The notes beneath the pieces are model-generated. The model did not search any database. It was not told the DNA's origin and was given only the letters and a program-made list of their open reading frames with translations. Below, one piece after another: positions 32,611-45,171 of a DNA stretch of 64,000 bases. The stretch is from positions 24,686,000-24,749,999 of the forward strand of contig OX388314.1 of NCBI GenBank assembly GCA_947579605.1. Reading direction: 5' to 3'. Positions within the stretch are counted from its first letter, which is position 1. Every line of letters begins with the position of its first letter. This DNA comes from Athripsodes cinereus. Taxonomy: Eukaryota > Arthropoda > Insecta > Trichoptera > Leptoceridae. The translations under genes and the position numbers were made by a program.

Positions 32611-34257
32611 ATCTGTAAGTTGAAAGTTTCTAAAATAATCAATTTAATATGAACAAACAATTCCCAAAATCGTAACCTCAAGATATTTGCACAAGATTAT
32701 ACGGGACATTCCATTTATATGAAGTGAACTAGGCGACCACATTGGGTACTAGGCCTAAGTTGAACGTATTATGATATATTTCATCATATGCTTTTGCTGA
32801 CTCTTGTAAATGTCATTGGCAAGAAAAACATATCAATTAGTCGCTTAATTACAAAGTAGAGTTAGTTATGAGTAATTTCTTGGACACACTGATTTGAATA
32901 TGAAAAAACACATCTATGAATCAAAATTTATTATCATACAATTTAAAAAAAAAAAAACAAAATAACTGAACATATAATACATCAACAGTTTGTTTAGAAT
33001 TCATCAGAAATAATATTAATTACTTTGCAGTAATTATTACAAAATATTGATAAAAAAATTATTTCTATTTATTTGTTGGCCGATAATTATCACATCACAT
33101 AAAAACAATTAAAGAACATTCACCAATATATCACATTGTTTGATGTACAGTATAATGCACATGGAAATATTTGGGTAAGAGTAGGAATACACTATGATCC
33201 ATCTCATTCACCACAATTAAAGGGGTAGACAAGTAAATGAGACGCATTTATATTTTTCATTACTCAAGCCCATACTTATTGAAAGAACGGTGCGAACAAA
33301 TGTTCCGTCGATCTTTTCTTCTTTAGAGAAAGAAAATAATTATTTTGTTTGATTGTTAAAAGATACTTGTGTTCACACTGTGAAAATTCATTTTTATATT
33401 ACAAAAAACACTTTAAATTTACACTAACATATTTTTAAACTCTTTTAAACTTTTCATCCACGCTAATGAACATTTAGTACTCTTGAAAATATCTATTAGG
33501 GTGGATGAAAACGTAATGACTTAAAGATATATCAAAGAAAATTTTAATAGTTATTTTGTTTCTATATTGATAGAGAAAAGAAAGACAGAACATTTATTTG
33601 CATTGTTCGTTCGCTCAGTGTGGATGCACCAATTTATAATATGAAAATTTACTAATTAATTTAAAACAAAAAATATCGAGGGGGAATCTACACTATTTTG
33701 TCAAATTGACATTTGCGCATAATGTTATACGGTCCTCATTATGTCTTCTCTGATGGCATATTTATCTATGCTGAAAATATGTATGTGATATTTTGTGATA
33801 TCCATAGATAAAACAGGGATGTCAATTTTTTCAATAATAGAAAACAGAATGACGCCAATTCAATGTAACATTTGCATTTCAAAAAAAGAATTATGGCAAT
33901 GACTCACAATCAGTTTGGTGTTTTTAATCATGGGAAAAATAAATTAAATGCCTCCGACATACAAAAATGTGAAACCCTTTACAAATACATATGGAGAGAT
34001 TGCAGAATATTTAAAACTAGTTATATCCATTCCTTCACCATTAAATTTCCTCTTATGGACATAGAGTTGCCATCATCAGGAACCTTTATACATTCAAAAG
34101 GTGTAGTGAAAATTTTAAATGTTTTGCTTTAAAATTTTAATGCGTGAATAAAAGTTAGAACAAGAAAAATTATCTTTTAAAAATCAGTGCTAATTTTTAG
34201 TGTAATTACGTACCAAAACAGAGATTTAATAACTATATTTATAAATAATATATTTTT
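32611..34257. other. Unassigned AT-rich stretch
   Basis: No gene with family support was found. A plus-strand frame at 33872-34132 (86 codons) shows no conserved motif, no visible splice context and base composition like its surroundings, so I do not call it. Confidence 0.4.
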
Positions 34258-34370
34258 TAGATGATTCTGGGTTAATAATTGTAAACCCAAATAAACCCTC
34301 ATACTGACCATTAGCATGTGTCGTGAAGGAAGAGTAGGTTAATAGTGGGATTCCATCAAACTTCAGACTA
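34258..34370 (-). repeat. SINE-B, degraded
   Basis: Holds GGGTTTACAATTATTAACCC, TTCACGACACATGC and GGAATCCCACTATT on the minus strand in the SINE-B order. The B box is decayed. Confidence 0.5.
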
Positions 34371-34569
34371 CCTCTTGGTCATTATTAAATTCAATGTAGA
34401 ATTCAACAACTTGTGAACCAAAACAGTGAAAATTGATAAAACATATTCTTAATCAGCCCATGTTAATTCAATGCTGGACATAGTACTCTTTATGAGCAAA
34501 CCACTAATCCCTAATCCCTGTCTTTAGCCAATGTCTCCCACATAAAACTTTGTCATACCATTTTTCTGT

Positions 34570-34640
34570 TACTCTCTCGTTAGCTAAACTCTCTCGTTAG
34601 CTAAACTCTCTCGTTAGCGTTAGCTCTAAAACTCGTTAGC
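34570..34640 (+). repeat. Short tandem repeat, ~19-bp unit
   Basis: CTCTCTCGTTAGCTAAA is repeated three times with a shortened variant after it. A separate 35-bp duplication (ATTTATGTTAGTCAACTCAC...ATCTATGTAAC) lies at about 34870-34938. Confidence 0.8.
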
Positions 34641-35677
34641 ATTTGACATTGCATACAATAAAGATTGTTCGCATGACTAAATAAAAAGGTTATCAAATAT
34701 CAAAATTCTGGCACAATTCCATAGAAAAAATGCACTGATATCAAAGATCATTGGATGGTATTATGAAATAATGTATCAAGACTTAAATATGCGTTATAAA
34801 TTGCAATCTAAAAATCATTATTTTTTTGCTAACGCAATTGAGCGACTAAAAGTAACCAATCCCCTGTATCATTTATGTTAGTCAACTCACAATCTATGTA
34901 ACATTTATGTTAGTCAACTCACAATCTATGTAACATTTTAATTGTTGTAGAGTCAATACGAAATATCAACATTTATTTCAATTTGAGGTTAAATCAATAC
35001 AAAATATAAACAACAGTCTCAGTTTGAGGATTGATATTCATTGAAACATTGCTGCATAATTTCATCCAGTTATAATCTGTATGCACATTTATAAAAATAA
35101 GTGGGTTTTTATTTAGATTTATTAATTAATTATTGGCCTTAAATATACATAATTTGATTACAACACGTAATATGCTACATAAATATATCATCATGTACTG
35201 CAGCGGTACTTATGACAAGAATTTCATTACCCTAATTGTAAAATGATTTAACGTACAAAGTTGCCATTGAATATTTGTGTTGAGAAAAAAAGTGCAATGA
35301 AGCAATCAAGATATAAAAAAAAAACAACAGAGTTATGCAAGAACAGGCATGTCTGGTTTTTTTTCGTTGCCTACCTCACAGGGCGAAATGTGAAGTAGGT
35401 GAACGTACCGGCCTAAGCTAATTCATAAGAATTAGACACCTTTCCTGTTTCCCACCAAAATGACACATTTGCACAATCTGCTGGTTAAGCAGGTGAGATG
35501 TTTGTTGAGTAATATTTTTGAAACAATAACAAATTGTAAAATTTGGAAAATTTTAATTGGGCATATAAACATTGCAAACCAGTTTTAGGTATATATAATT
35601 TAATAATTTGGTACATAAAACTAGGTAATGAAATATACAGTACGGTATAAGTAACATAACTTAATATACATAACATA

Positions 35678-35869
35678 TTAATGCGAAGAGCCAATCAGTT
35701 TATGTACAAAAGCCTTCATATCTTGCATCTCTTCGTCACATGAGGAATGCATCATGCCTCTGTAACTCTTAAACTCTGTGTTCGTCAATATTGTCTTGAG
35801 GTATGTGGAAGTCATCTGGCCCCACTTATATGGGACAACGGGATCGCAATCACCGTGACATTGGAAGAT
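35678..35869 (-). CDS. Acyl-protein thioesterase, exon 5 (C terminus)
   Basis: This is the last coding exon of an LYPLA/APT-type alpha/beta hydrolase (whole gene 45767 to 35678, 218 residues). It opens at a TATAG acceptor and encodes I-F-Q-C-H-G-D-C-D-P-V-V-P, where the D of C-D-P (residue 164) is the catalytic acid, and R-G-M-M-H-S-S, where H196 is the catalytic base. The stop is TAA (35678-35680). The enzyme removes palmitoyl groups from proteins in the cytosol and hydrolyses lysophospholipids. Spliced coding parts in order: 45767-45720, 43044-43013, 37166-36953, 36459-36289, 35869-35678; the phases close exactly. Confidence 0.94.
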   Translation of the reverse strand: MFQCHGDCDPVVPYKWGQMTSTYLKTILTNTEFKSYRGMMHSSCDEEMQDMKAFVHKLIGSSH

Positions 35870-36246
35870 CTATAAAAATACAAATAAAAATATACTAAGA
35901 CAAAGCATAGGACATGTTGAAGAGTGTTCAGGTGACAGTTTTTATTAACCTAGTGTGATGTGTTTTTTATTACCATTTGGTGTAACGTGCGGCTAGACAT
36001 AATAATGTATTGTATCGCTATTTTGTAAATTTACATACATACATAATTGTTTGTCATTATGTGGAATAAAAAATATTTTAATTTGAAATAAGATCCAAAT
36101 CCTAACATTTTCAAGACTGATTTTTTATTGAAGCAGGTCGAATGATAAGAAACAAACTGATTATCAATTGTTGGCACATGAAATGTATAAAAACAGAATG
36201 GTCTAATGAAAACAAATAAAAAAATATGTGGTTTTAATAAAACTTA

Positions 36247-36480
<234 letters not shown>

Positions 36481-36952
36481 TCACATTACATTCCACAAGA
36501 CAGAAAGATTGATATATCTGAATTTAGCTTGTAGATCCTATTTTACCCAGTTTATGAATTCTAGAATAAAAATACATTGAATCAATCAAATCAAGCAAGC
36601 TGTGACACCTTTAATTTACGATGGGGTGCCCCTGGCAGAGAATAGAAGAGGATGGAGCAGGATTTTTCATGAAGAGCTATCTGGAAATCATAACCCCCAG
36701 AGTTGGGGTTATGATTGAAGGAAAGAGCGAGGGAGAGATATGAATTCTAGAAAGGGGAGAGGCAACAAAGTCCGTTTTAATGAAATATTCTATACTTTTA
36801 ACTTCTGAATGTGCCAATACCAAGATTACATGTCTCTCTCTTGTTGTTTTCATCATGTCTAGGGATGGTGGCAGCAGTAAACCCTCTGGATAATCAAATT
36901 CACATCTTATTCACGCTGGGACTTGAATTAGTTAAAATATAAATATATTTAC

Positions 36953-37166
36953 GCTAATCTCTTTATTAATCATGTTGTGTATGAGCTGCGTGGCTCGCAC
37001 CACTCCCTCTTCATCCTCTGGTCCTTGGGGGTCGAGGGTTCGCAGGTCAAACCAGGAGGGCATCCTGAACCCTGCATTAAGTGTCACTGGAATAGTGGCA
37101 GCGGTGGGACAGATCACCTTGCAATGTGCGGGGCGGATGCCTCCGATGGCGCTAGCCCATCCATGT
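36953..37166 (-). CDS. Acyl-protein thioesterase, exon 3
   Basis: Opens after TTTCAG and completes a split glycine codon to give G-H-G-W, then P-T-A-A-T-I-P-V-T-L-N.G-F-R-M-P-S-W-F-D, the substrate-channel segment conserved in this family. Ends K-E-I-S before GTAAAT. Base composition is clearly more GC-rich than the surrounding introns. Confidence 0.95.
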
Positions 37167-38253
37167 CTGAAACAAAATCATTATGATATCAATATTTATT
37201 TTATTCTTAACTGTAAATTGATACAACTTAAAAACTTTCTTATCACCATATGAATTTTTTAGTCAATTCACCGTCAAATATTCCTCAGTTACGTACCTTT
37301 ATGTACAAGGCAGAGTTATTGAGTATTCATTCATTCATATTGCATTCACCACAAATGAGGTAGCCAGCAACCTCATTATATGTAATAAACATGCTACTGC
37401 TTAGCAACGAAAAACGCTGCAAGTAATTGAGTAGCATGAATCGAACTCGGGAGTTTACAATTAAAAGTCCAAAAATTTACTCTCATACCATCAATCACCT
37501 CATTTATTATGTGTATTTTAAATTGATAATCTAAAATAATTTGAAATTAAAATTGAGACATTGTAATAATGAAATTGTATTGATGGTATATCGAGCACTA
37601 ATAATAATCATATTGCGTAATGTGATGACAACAGCAGAATTAAAAAAAACATTTCCTGGTAGATAATACACTACAACTATTATACCCATGGAGTCCCAGA
37701 ATATACTGTATTTTCACTCTGTAATTTTTGAGCATCTAGTAAAAACCCGGTATTTGTAAAATATTGTGAACACATTTAACATTTTCACGATATTGATGAT
37801 TTTGTTTTTTTTTTTAAGAAATGAAAATGAAACAAAATATAGTAATTTCGCTGGTGACTTTATTGATTTACGAGCCAGTTTTCGAAAGTTTCCACTCTCA
37901 TTATCAGGCAAATGTTAAGTAATTTTTTGTTCTGTTTGAAATGTACGAGAAAAGAAACTAAGTTGTAAGAAACTAAGTTAACTCAGTTGTAAAAAAGACT
38001 AAATAAATAAACGAAGTGTGTTACTATTTTTAAATACCTTATAATTTTTTTATCATGGAAATAACAATCTGTCTGTATGCTAATTACACAGAAATAATCT
38101 GTTTGCTACCCCACTTGATTACAGAACTTTTCTACACAAATGTAACAGTTAAGAAGATGACTTAATTTTTCTAATGAAACAACATCTCCAAGTCGACTCT
38201 GAGTACAAAAGAAAAATCAAATTGTGACAATAGTATTCATTTCTTGCATAAAA

Positions 38254-38566
38254 TCTAATATATAAAATTCTCGTGTCACGGTGTTTGTTATCATACTCCT
38301 CCGAAACAGCTGGACCGATTTCGATGATATTTTGTGTGCTTATCGGGTGGGTCTGAGAATCGGCCAACATTTTTTTTTCATACTCCTAAAAATTAAGGGT
38401 GGTCCACCCCGATTTTTTTTTTTGGCAAAATTTTTTATTTTTATTTTTTTATGGTGAAGCATTAAAGAATACATACAGCCCTAAATTTTCACCCTTCTAC
38501 CATTAACCCCTATTTTTTAATAGCGATATTAGTATATGGCAAATGTACATGACAAAACGACGTTTA
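38254..38566 (+). mobile_element. Helitron-like element, 3'-truncated
   Basis: Starts TCTAATATATAAAATTCTCG and GTGTCACGGTGTTTGTTATC, shares TCCTCCGAAACAGCTGGACC and CATACAGCCCTAAATTTTCACC with the copy at 9719, and fades at ACAAAACGACGTTTAG, without the GCCGGGTCAGCTAGT end. It lies in the large intron 2 of the thioesterase gene. Confidence 0.65.
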
Positions 38567-38958
38567 GTAAATTATAAAATTATTCTATTTCACCACCATA
38601 CGTCTACCCAAGGAAAATATAAATGAGGGATAATAGATAAGTGAATTATAAATAATTGAATATAAATGTGTAACAACTAGAATAATATAATGAATATTAA
38701 AATAAGTAGTAATAACTAGCCAACATATAAATGATGATAACAATGTATAAAATGGAAAGGTCACAAAGTATACAATATATTAGCAATCAATAGAGGATAT
38801 ACCTGCACAGCACCTGGCAGGGGTGCCACCTTACCAAAATCATTGTAAATTGGAGAATACGTATGTTCTTTGACATTACATCCACGTCATAATATAAATA
38901 AATAAATAGATTAAATGAGAATCTCGGATACATAAAGGTATCCACGTCAGAAGTTACA

Positions 38959-39464
38959 TATCGTCGTTGCATATTCAAAAGGAGGTATGTACGAAATTTT
39001 TTATCTAGGCATACTCTTAAAAAACTTTTTTAGGGCAGTGTTCCGCAAACTTTTTGTGTTTCAGGTACACCTATTAAATAAAGAAATTTAACAGACACAC
39101 CAAAGAAAAAAGCAATGTTTATTTAATATTTATTTATTACTAAAATCAATAAACCTAATATGAAAAAATGTTAAGTGAGAAATGTGAACCCGTTTAACTG
39201 AGCTCAGGCGGTCAAAATTTGGAACAATGCGATTTTTTCCGCGGCGCACGCTTTGCGGACACTGCATTTGGGCATTAAAATTGTTGTTTGAACTTTTTAT
39301 TGGCATGTGATATTATTCTTAATATTTGATATTTAAATTTTAAAATTTGATACTAAGAATCACGTTAAAAAATGGTTATAATGTCATAATAAACAGTTTA
39401 TCCTAGAAATGACAAAACATTTATAAATCTACAAACCTCATTTTGAATATGCAATGACGAAATA
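38959..39464. mobile_element. TIR element carrying a nested hAT MITE
   Basis: Second copy of the family at 31309, with ends TATCGTCGTTGCATATTCAA and ATTTTGAATATGCAATGACG. It lacks the LINE-derived insert seen in the first copy but contains a hAT MITE at 39036-39264. Confidence 0.7.
39036..39264. mobile_element. hAT-type MITE (same family as 1086)
   Basis: Starts CAGTGTTCCGCAAACTTTTT and ends CGCACGCTTTGCGGACACTG, matching both ends of the element at 1086-1310 (one base lost at the right end). The paralogous sequence at 31309-31725 lacks it. The flanking 8-mers agree only partly, consistent with age. Confidence 0.8.
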
Positions 39465-40477
39465 TTGTATTACATTCAATATTTATGATACAATATGTAT
39501 CCAAATCAAGATTGTTTTTCAGGCAAAACTCATAGTAATCACAGGCAGGCCTAGATTGGCAGCCTCAAAGACTGTTCAGCCAAAGCTGGCAATCTTTTAT
39601 ATTACCTTGGAGTGCTCAATATTCTTCTCACAATAAAATATCTTGACCAGACTACAAATAAAACTAATTAAATAGATATCACAAACAAAAAAAATCAAAT
39701 AAAACTCAGAAACAAGATAGAAAAGATGACAAACTTATATAATGTATAAAATTCACGCAATGTTAAACTTTTTGTGACATGAAATGGTGTTACAACTACA
39801 TCCCTAATTCACACCCACAAGCGTACATAGAAACAATATGTATTGTATGGCCGAATTCAAAACAGGAAAATTTCAGCAAACTTGCGTAAGACACAAGCAA
39901 CTCATCGCCAATTAATTAGGTATGCACAACACTCTAATTTTGATTTGACCTCCCGACATGGAAAAGTCAAAGACCTGACTTAATTTCTATTATAAAAATT
40001 ACAATACATATGACTATGAAAACAAAAAATTAAAGCCCGCCTACGATTTTTCATCATTCATTTTGTTTACTTTGATAGACATAGACATTGTTTGCTCTAT
40101 ATGTCTAAAAGTGCCTCCAGACGCTGGGCATAATGGACAAATATTAAAGTGGAGGGTATTCGCCACATTGAGTGTTCATGCGTCCACACAATTGACATTT
40201 ATTTATATTGATTTATGAATACCTTTTGTGTGCCTAGAAAAACCGGGAACTTACTAGAATACACACATCTGTATAAATGAATAAAAGACGATGGGCAAAC
40301 TATGTTGAATTTTGACCAAGATGACTTAGAAACATAATGATGACAAACTTAACTTACATTGAGCCCAAGTTAAGTACTTTTTGATGACATATTCACCTGC
40401 ATTGATTGCAAAGGCATTATATGTTGGGATATCCTTAAGTAAAAAATGCACCAGTAAAGTAACGACACAAGCTTTTA

Positions 40478-40556
40478 GTAGCTTACTGTGAAAGGTGTAT
40501 AAGGTTGTATTCGGGTTTATAACAAACAAAACCCAGATATATCTTTTTTTTTTTTT
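40478..40556 (+). repeat. SINE-B 3' half
   Basis: AGCTTACTGTGAAAGGTGTATAAGG, GTATTCGGGTTTATAACAAACAAAACCC and a poly(T) run repeat the 3' half of the copy at 32433. The head is missing. Confidence 0.7.
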
Positions 40557-40904
40557 TTAAATTAAAAATTAAACAATGCCATTTTAACTTAACATTGTTT
40601 GAGTTTAAAAAGAAAAAGTGATAGTAATAGTTAGTGGCATTGAAGGAGATGTCCACCTGCATACCGCAGAGGTCTGGGGACTTCTATTGATCCAAAATTC
40701 TATACTTAACAAGTCATGTTCACACCAAAGATGCCATAGTGGGCAGCCTGAAGGGCTGGCCAACTTAAATACCCCAGCATTAAACAACAAACAATTTTGA
40801 CAGGAATTTCGTGTTGACAAACATGTGAGAGTCAAATCTAATTAATTATATTGGAAAAACTTTGGTCATAGTAAAAAATAATATCTTATAATATAGGTTA
40901 GTTC

Positions 40905-41015
40905 TAAGATATTGCGCTTCTCCTATAAACTCACCCATAGCAAAAAAATATTTGTTCCAATATTATGTTCTGTTTTATTGCACACTTTTTTGTGCAATAA
41001 AGAGTTATTATTATT
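40905..41015 (+). repeat. LINE 3' tail
   Basis: AAGATATTGCGCTTCTCCTATAAACTCACCC followed by TGCACACTTTTTTGTGCAATAAAGAG and TTATTATTA. A diverged plus-strand copy of the tail ending. Confidence 0.6.
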
Positions 41016-41399
41016 CCCGAGTAGTTTTGCCCTGACATGATATACTTCACACACAAACACATTAACAGTATGTACAGTGAGACACAATTATACAATTTAA
41101 TCCAACATCAAGGATAAGGTTACGATGACAAGGGCATAACCTTCACTTATTCATACCAAATAGTTTTCACTACACCTGAGAATCAGTGAAAAAGAAAATC
41201 TAATATATAATATTTGAACATGTTCACATATTAGATATGCATAAAAGTTTATATAACAGCTATATAGACACATCCACCAGACAAGTAACACGGTAATCAA
41301 TACCCTCTAAGCTAATTTACATATTTTGAATGTATTCCTAGGTAATAGAATTATGTAAATTTAACACATGAAACTACCATATAAGGCTTAGAAAAGACA

Positions 41400-41475
41400 T
41401 GTCACCTTATTCGGTAGTGCCCCGGACGGGACTTGAACCCACATCCCTACCCTGTCGCAAGAAGTGCTTTGTCCA
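41400..41475 (-). repeat. tRNA-like SINE head (third type)
   Basis: The minus strand reads GGGATGTGGGTTCAAGTCCCGTCCGGGGCA, a B box embedded in a tRNA-like arm. It is too short and unpaired to be a functional tRNA and differs from SINE-A and SINE-B. A similar minus-strand B-box piece (GAGTTCGATTCATG) lies at 37430-37470. Confidence 0.5.
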
Positions 41476-42451
41476 ATTAATTATTATAAATACATTGTCT
41501 AAAAGGAATTGTAAGCAGCAAACCCAGAACAGAAAGGAGTGGATTATCATGGAAGATATCAATACACAAAGATGGATACCAAACGGGAGAAGATATTACA
41601 AACTGAGGTGGTAGGTAACCTGAGTCACAGCTTTTCAATCAAGATAAATTATGATGAATTTCTACTCCATCTTAACACCACACGTATATTACTTACCATG
41701 AAGAAACTTTTATATTTGGGTTCATTTTTATTTAAAATATATGTATTTGTACAAGCATCTCTAAAAAAGTTTATTTATTAAATTTATTTAGTAACTAAAA
41801 ATATTTTTCGCTAATGAACCAGCATAGAGCATGGAAAATTTCCTAACTTAGTTATTTGAATTTAAATGAAACAGAACCTGAAACCTAAATGATTCACATT
41901 TACTGTGTGAAATGTTGTAATGTGGTTAAATGCTATCACAGCAACAGAAGAATAAAAGAATATCAACATATAAACACAATCATCAAACAGCTATCATAAC
42001 ATGGATGCTAGTTGCTTATCAATATGAAACCAGATATAGGCGGAGCATTATCTGATTTTGCGGACTGTGACACTGGATATGGATATGCGGTTTTGTTATT
42101 ATTTTAAGATTACGAGTATCAATTCGTGCAAATGCACATAATCAATACAATAAAATGCACGTACAATCTCAAAATATAATGTCAATGTTCCAGGTTAATA
42201 CGAACTTCAATTCAATAGCCCTATTGTATATTGATTCAAACTAAAATAAGAATGTATCAAAATTTTATAATCCAGTTCACTTGAACTAACGGAACTAACA
42301 TTCGTATTCTATATGATACAATTTGTATATAATTCTAATTAAGAACAATTTTAGAGTTTATAGAATACCAATGTAGACTAACTAAAATTGGAATGTTCCT
42401 ATTTTAATTAGTGCACACTAAAAATTAAATAGAATCGGGCGTAATGTGTAG

Positions 42452-42796
42452 AAGTGATGTAACAAATATTCGTATTCGCGAATATTTGCATATTTCAAAG
42501 TATTCGCAAGAAAATATGCGAATGTTTTGCGAATATTATTTTGGTAAAGAAGTATCGGTAATTCGGTAAAAGTACCGGATACTTACCCGGTACATTGTAG
42601 AAAAAGGTACTGCAAGAAAATATTCTTTAAGAAAACCGAGGAGTTTTGAAATATTTCAAATTCCTATACCATTTTGAAAATTCGGCGACGGGGGGGTAGA
42701 CATTTTAATGTTTGAGCAATTGTAGAAATTTAAGCAAGTCAATGCAACAAATATTCTCATTCGCGAATATCCAAAATCACACATTCGTTACATCAC
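42452..42796. mobile_element. hAT-type MITE, 345 bp
   Basis: The left end GAAGTGATGTAACAAATATTCG and the right end CATTCGTTACATCACT are inverted repeats. The word TAATGTGTAG stands on both sides (42442-42451 and 42797-42806). Internally it carries palindromic TATTCGCGAATATT words and an ACCGG-rich centre. It lies in intron 2 of the thioesterase. Similar internal sequence (TCAAATTCCTATACCA...GGGGGG) recurs at 63225-63280. Confidence 0.8.
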
Positions 42797-43012
42797 TAAT
42801 GTGTAGTTTAAAAATTATACATATATCACAAAGAAATAATCACTCAAGTATTTATTACGGTAACATTATCCGCTGAACATCAAGAATCACATTGATAAAT
42901 TAGTCAAAGTTGTACAAACTGTGTAAGTCGTGTCAAATGTCAAATCATACGAGTCCTATCATAATAATAGACATAGTATCTGTCTGCAATATGTAGAGAA
43001 AAGAGTACTCAC

Positions 43013-43044
43013 CCAGTATCACCCAGACCATGGAGGAAAATCAG
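43013..43044 (-). CDS. Acyl-protein thioesterase, exon 2 (32 bp)
   Basis: A very short exon between TTTCAG and GTGAGT. It encodes L-I-F-L-H-G-L-G-D-T-G, the conserved oxyanion-side loop of the family; without it the hydrolase could not fold correctly. It is far too short to be found by frame length and was located by the expected motif. Intron 2 after it spans about 5.8 kb of repeats, intron 1 before it about 2.7 kb. Confidence 0.93.
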
Positions 43045-43624
43045 CTGAAAACACAAACAAACAAAAACACACGTTAAAACTTTACATAGATAAATGAAAA
43101 TATCACTCTTGCCCTATGCCCGCCATTTGGTACATACTTGATTTATTTTCTTATTTATGTGTAATTTGGTCAATAATGCTATACTTATTTATTATATGTA
43201 TGTTGTTCACCCACTTTCATAAGTAAGTTTCAATTCTAATATTCCCAGATGTGTTCTTAAGCAATATGGTGGTGCACCATAACACTAAATCATGTTTGTA
43301 ATTTAAAAGTATTTAGTTACTCAAATAAACCCTTTTTTTAATAACATTGAGAAGTTGATTTATTGAAACTAGGCAAATGAAATTTAAAAAAAAAAAAAAA
43401 AATGTACCTACATATAAATTTATTGTGTAAATTTATTTGTTTGTTTATTTTATTTCTCACATTTATTACAAGATATTTATGATAGTTTACATAGCGTTCA
43501 ATGTACAGAGGCCATATTTACCACTATATTAATTTATTTATTGAACAATAAAAGCCCACTGCCTTTTAATATATAATTGATTGAGATGTTTTCCAATCTT
43601 ACGACTAATATTTACACTATCTTG

Positions 43625-43845
43625 GCAATTCTCACAAGTGGGGTAGCTAGCGAACTAACTGTATGTAATGAACATGCGAGTCGTCGCCTCTGAGCCTACC
43701 CTACAAAAGTTGAGAAATTCAGGATAGGTGACATGCCTCATCACTGAATTAAAAATCTCAAATGTGATGTTTTAAGAATACCTGCCTCTAACAGAACATT
43801 CTAAAACTTAAAATAAAAGAGTGAGAGACCTAGACTCCATGAGGT
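43625..43845 (-). repeat. SINE-A, diverged
   Basis: Minus-strand blocks CACAAGTGGGGTAGCTAGCG, GAGAAATTCAGGATAGGTGAC, CCTCATCACTGAATTAAAA, CCTGCCTCTAACAGAACATTC and AGAGTGAGAGACC follow the SINE-A order. Confidence 0.65.
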
Positions 43846-43948
43846 ATTATTTTGACCAAAATTATTTTCCTTTCCAACAATCTGTAGAGGTATTGACTTG
43901 ATAAATTAACTCAAACACATATATATTCAAAAAGATCAGCATTGGGAA

Positions 43949-45171
43949 TAGGGGATTCGATCCCGGTCGTATTTTAGTCCCGAAATTTTCGGGATTAAAT
44001 TTCAGAAATCCCGGGATTTTCGGGATTAATACAATAATTATACAATAAGTCAAGAATTTGGGACTCATTCGCATCAATGAATCACTGACAGCCGAAGTTT
44101 GTGTTAGTATCTTAAAAGAGCGCTATTCTGAGTTCGATATCTCACTAGATACGATATTGTGGCAAAGTTACTGATGGTCCAAATTACAGTTGGAAAACTT
44201 CTTAATGCAAAGCACCTAGTTTGTTTTGCACACGGTATTCACTTAGCCGTTTGTGATTTATTGTATAGAAAAATACCTGCAAATGAACCTATTAGTGATG
44301 ATATTTTATTTATTTATTTAATACATAAACGGCTATCGCCTTTTATTGATGATTTGGATGGTGATAATGAAGAACTGGACTCAGGTTTAGTCATTAAAAT
44401 CGGTAATGGTGAGTTTGACCAATGACCGGAATATTAATGAAGTCGTAAAGAAAGTTCGTAGTGGTTCTTATTTTAAAAAGAGCATCTTTGAAGAATGATA
44501 CTATGCTTTAAAACTATATTGAAAAGGAACATGGAAGAGAACTTAATTTATTGTTTAACTGCAAATCGCGTTGGAATAGTCTTTTAACAATGCTTGAGCG
44601 ATTTGATATTTTAAAAAATAGCATCAAAAATCAATAATTCATAAAGTCTCTGGTCAATTTGATTTAAAAATACGAGTTTAAACATTGATCCCTGTAGTAT
44701 GTATTTTTTTGCTATGGGTTAAGCTAAATAAGACTAACTAAGTTGATTTTTTAAAATAAATATTCCAAAATAGTAACATACAAACAAACATAAATAACAA
44801 CATTATAGAATATATTGCCCCACTAAACAAAAACTGTTCTGGGTTAAAACTATGAAATAAATACAAATACAAGAATTCAATTTAAAAAAAAATTAAATTG
44901 TTAGTTTTATAAATCATAAACAGAAGTGCCTTGTTTGTTTATTTTAGAAGAAGTTTGAAGTGTAATTTTGTTTAACTGACTTTTTGCAGATGCAAAACTT
45001 AAATTCATTGCCAGATAAATAAAAAAAGTGATTTGGACATGGCCTACTGACTTTTTGTTACCACTTTACATTACCAATACAATCCCGGGACTAGTCCCGG
45101 GATCCCGGGATCAACTATAGATAATCCCGAAATCCCGGGATTAGAAAAAAGGGTCGGGATTGAATCCCCTA
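43949..45171 (+). mobile_element. Decayed hAT transposon, 1223 bp
   Basis: Inverted ends TAGGGGATTCGATCCCG (43949) and CGGGATTGAATCCCCTA (to 45171) match with one change. The 8-bp duplication ATTGGGAA is exact (43941-43948 and 45172-45179). Both ends are packed with CCCGGGA palindromes. The interior has remnants of a hAT transposase (see next entry). It lies in intron 1 of the thioesterase gene. Confidence 0.9.
44159..44640 (+). pseudogene. hAT transposase remnant
   Basis: The frame 44159-44425 reads L-N-A-K-H-L-V-C-F-A-H-G-I-H-L-A-V, the C..H motif of hAT transposases. A later piece near 44540-44610 gives L-N-L-L-F-N-C.S-R-W-N-S-L-L-T-M-L-E-R-F, the R-W motif. Several frameshifts and stops separate them, and the DDE catalytic core is not complete. 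Confidence 0.82.

Noticed and set aside
33872..34132. An 86-codon plus-strand frame
   Set aside because: No family motif, no splice or promoter context, and composition like the intergenic DNA.
34570..34938. CRISPR-like array
   Set aside because: The repeats are adjacent tandem copies without unique spacers, in a eukaryotic genome.
36600..36740. Possible coding fragment (G-V-P-L-A-E-N-R-R-G-W-S-R-I-F-H-E-E-L)
   Set aside because: It resembles a LINE tail only loosely and is broken after about 35 residues; in the thioesterase intron it is more likely a degraded repeat, but support was too weak to list.
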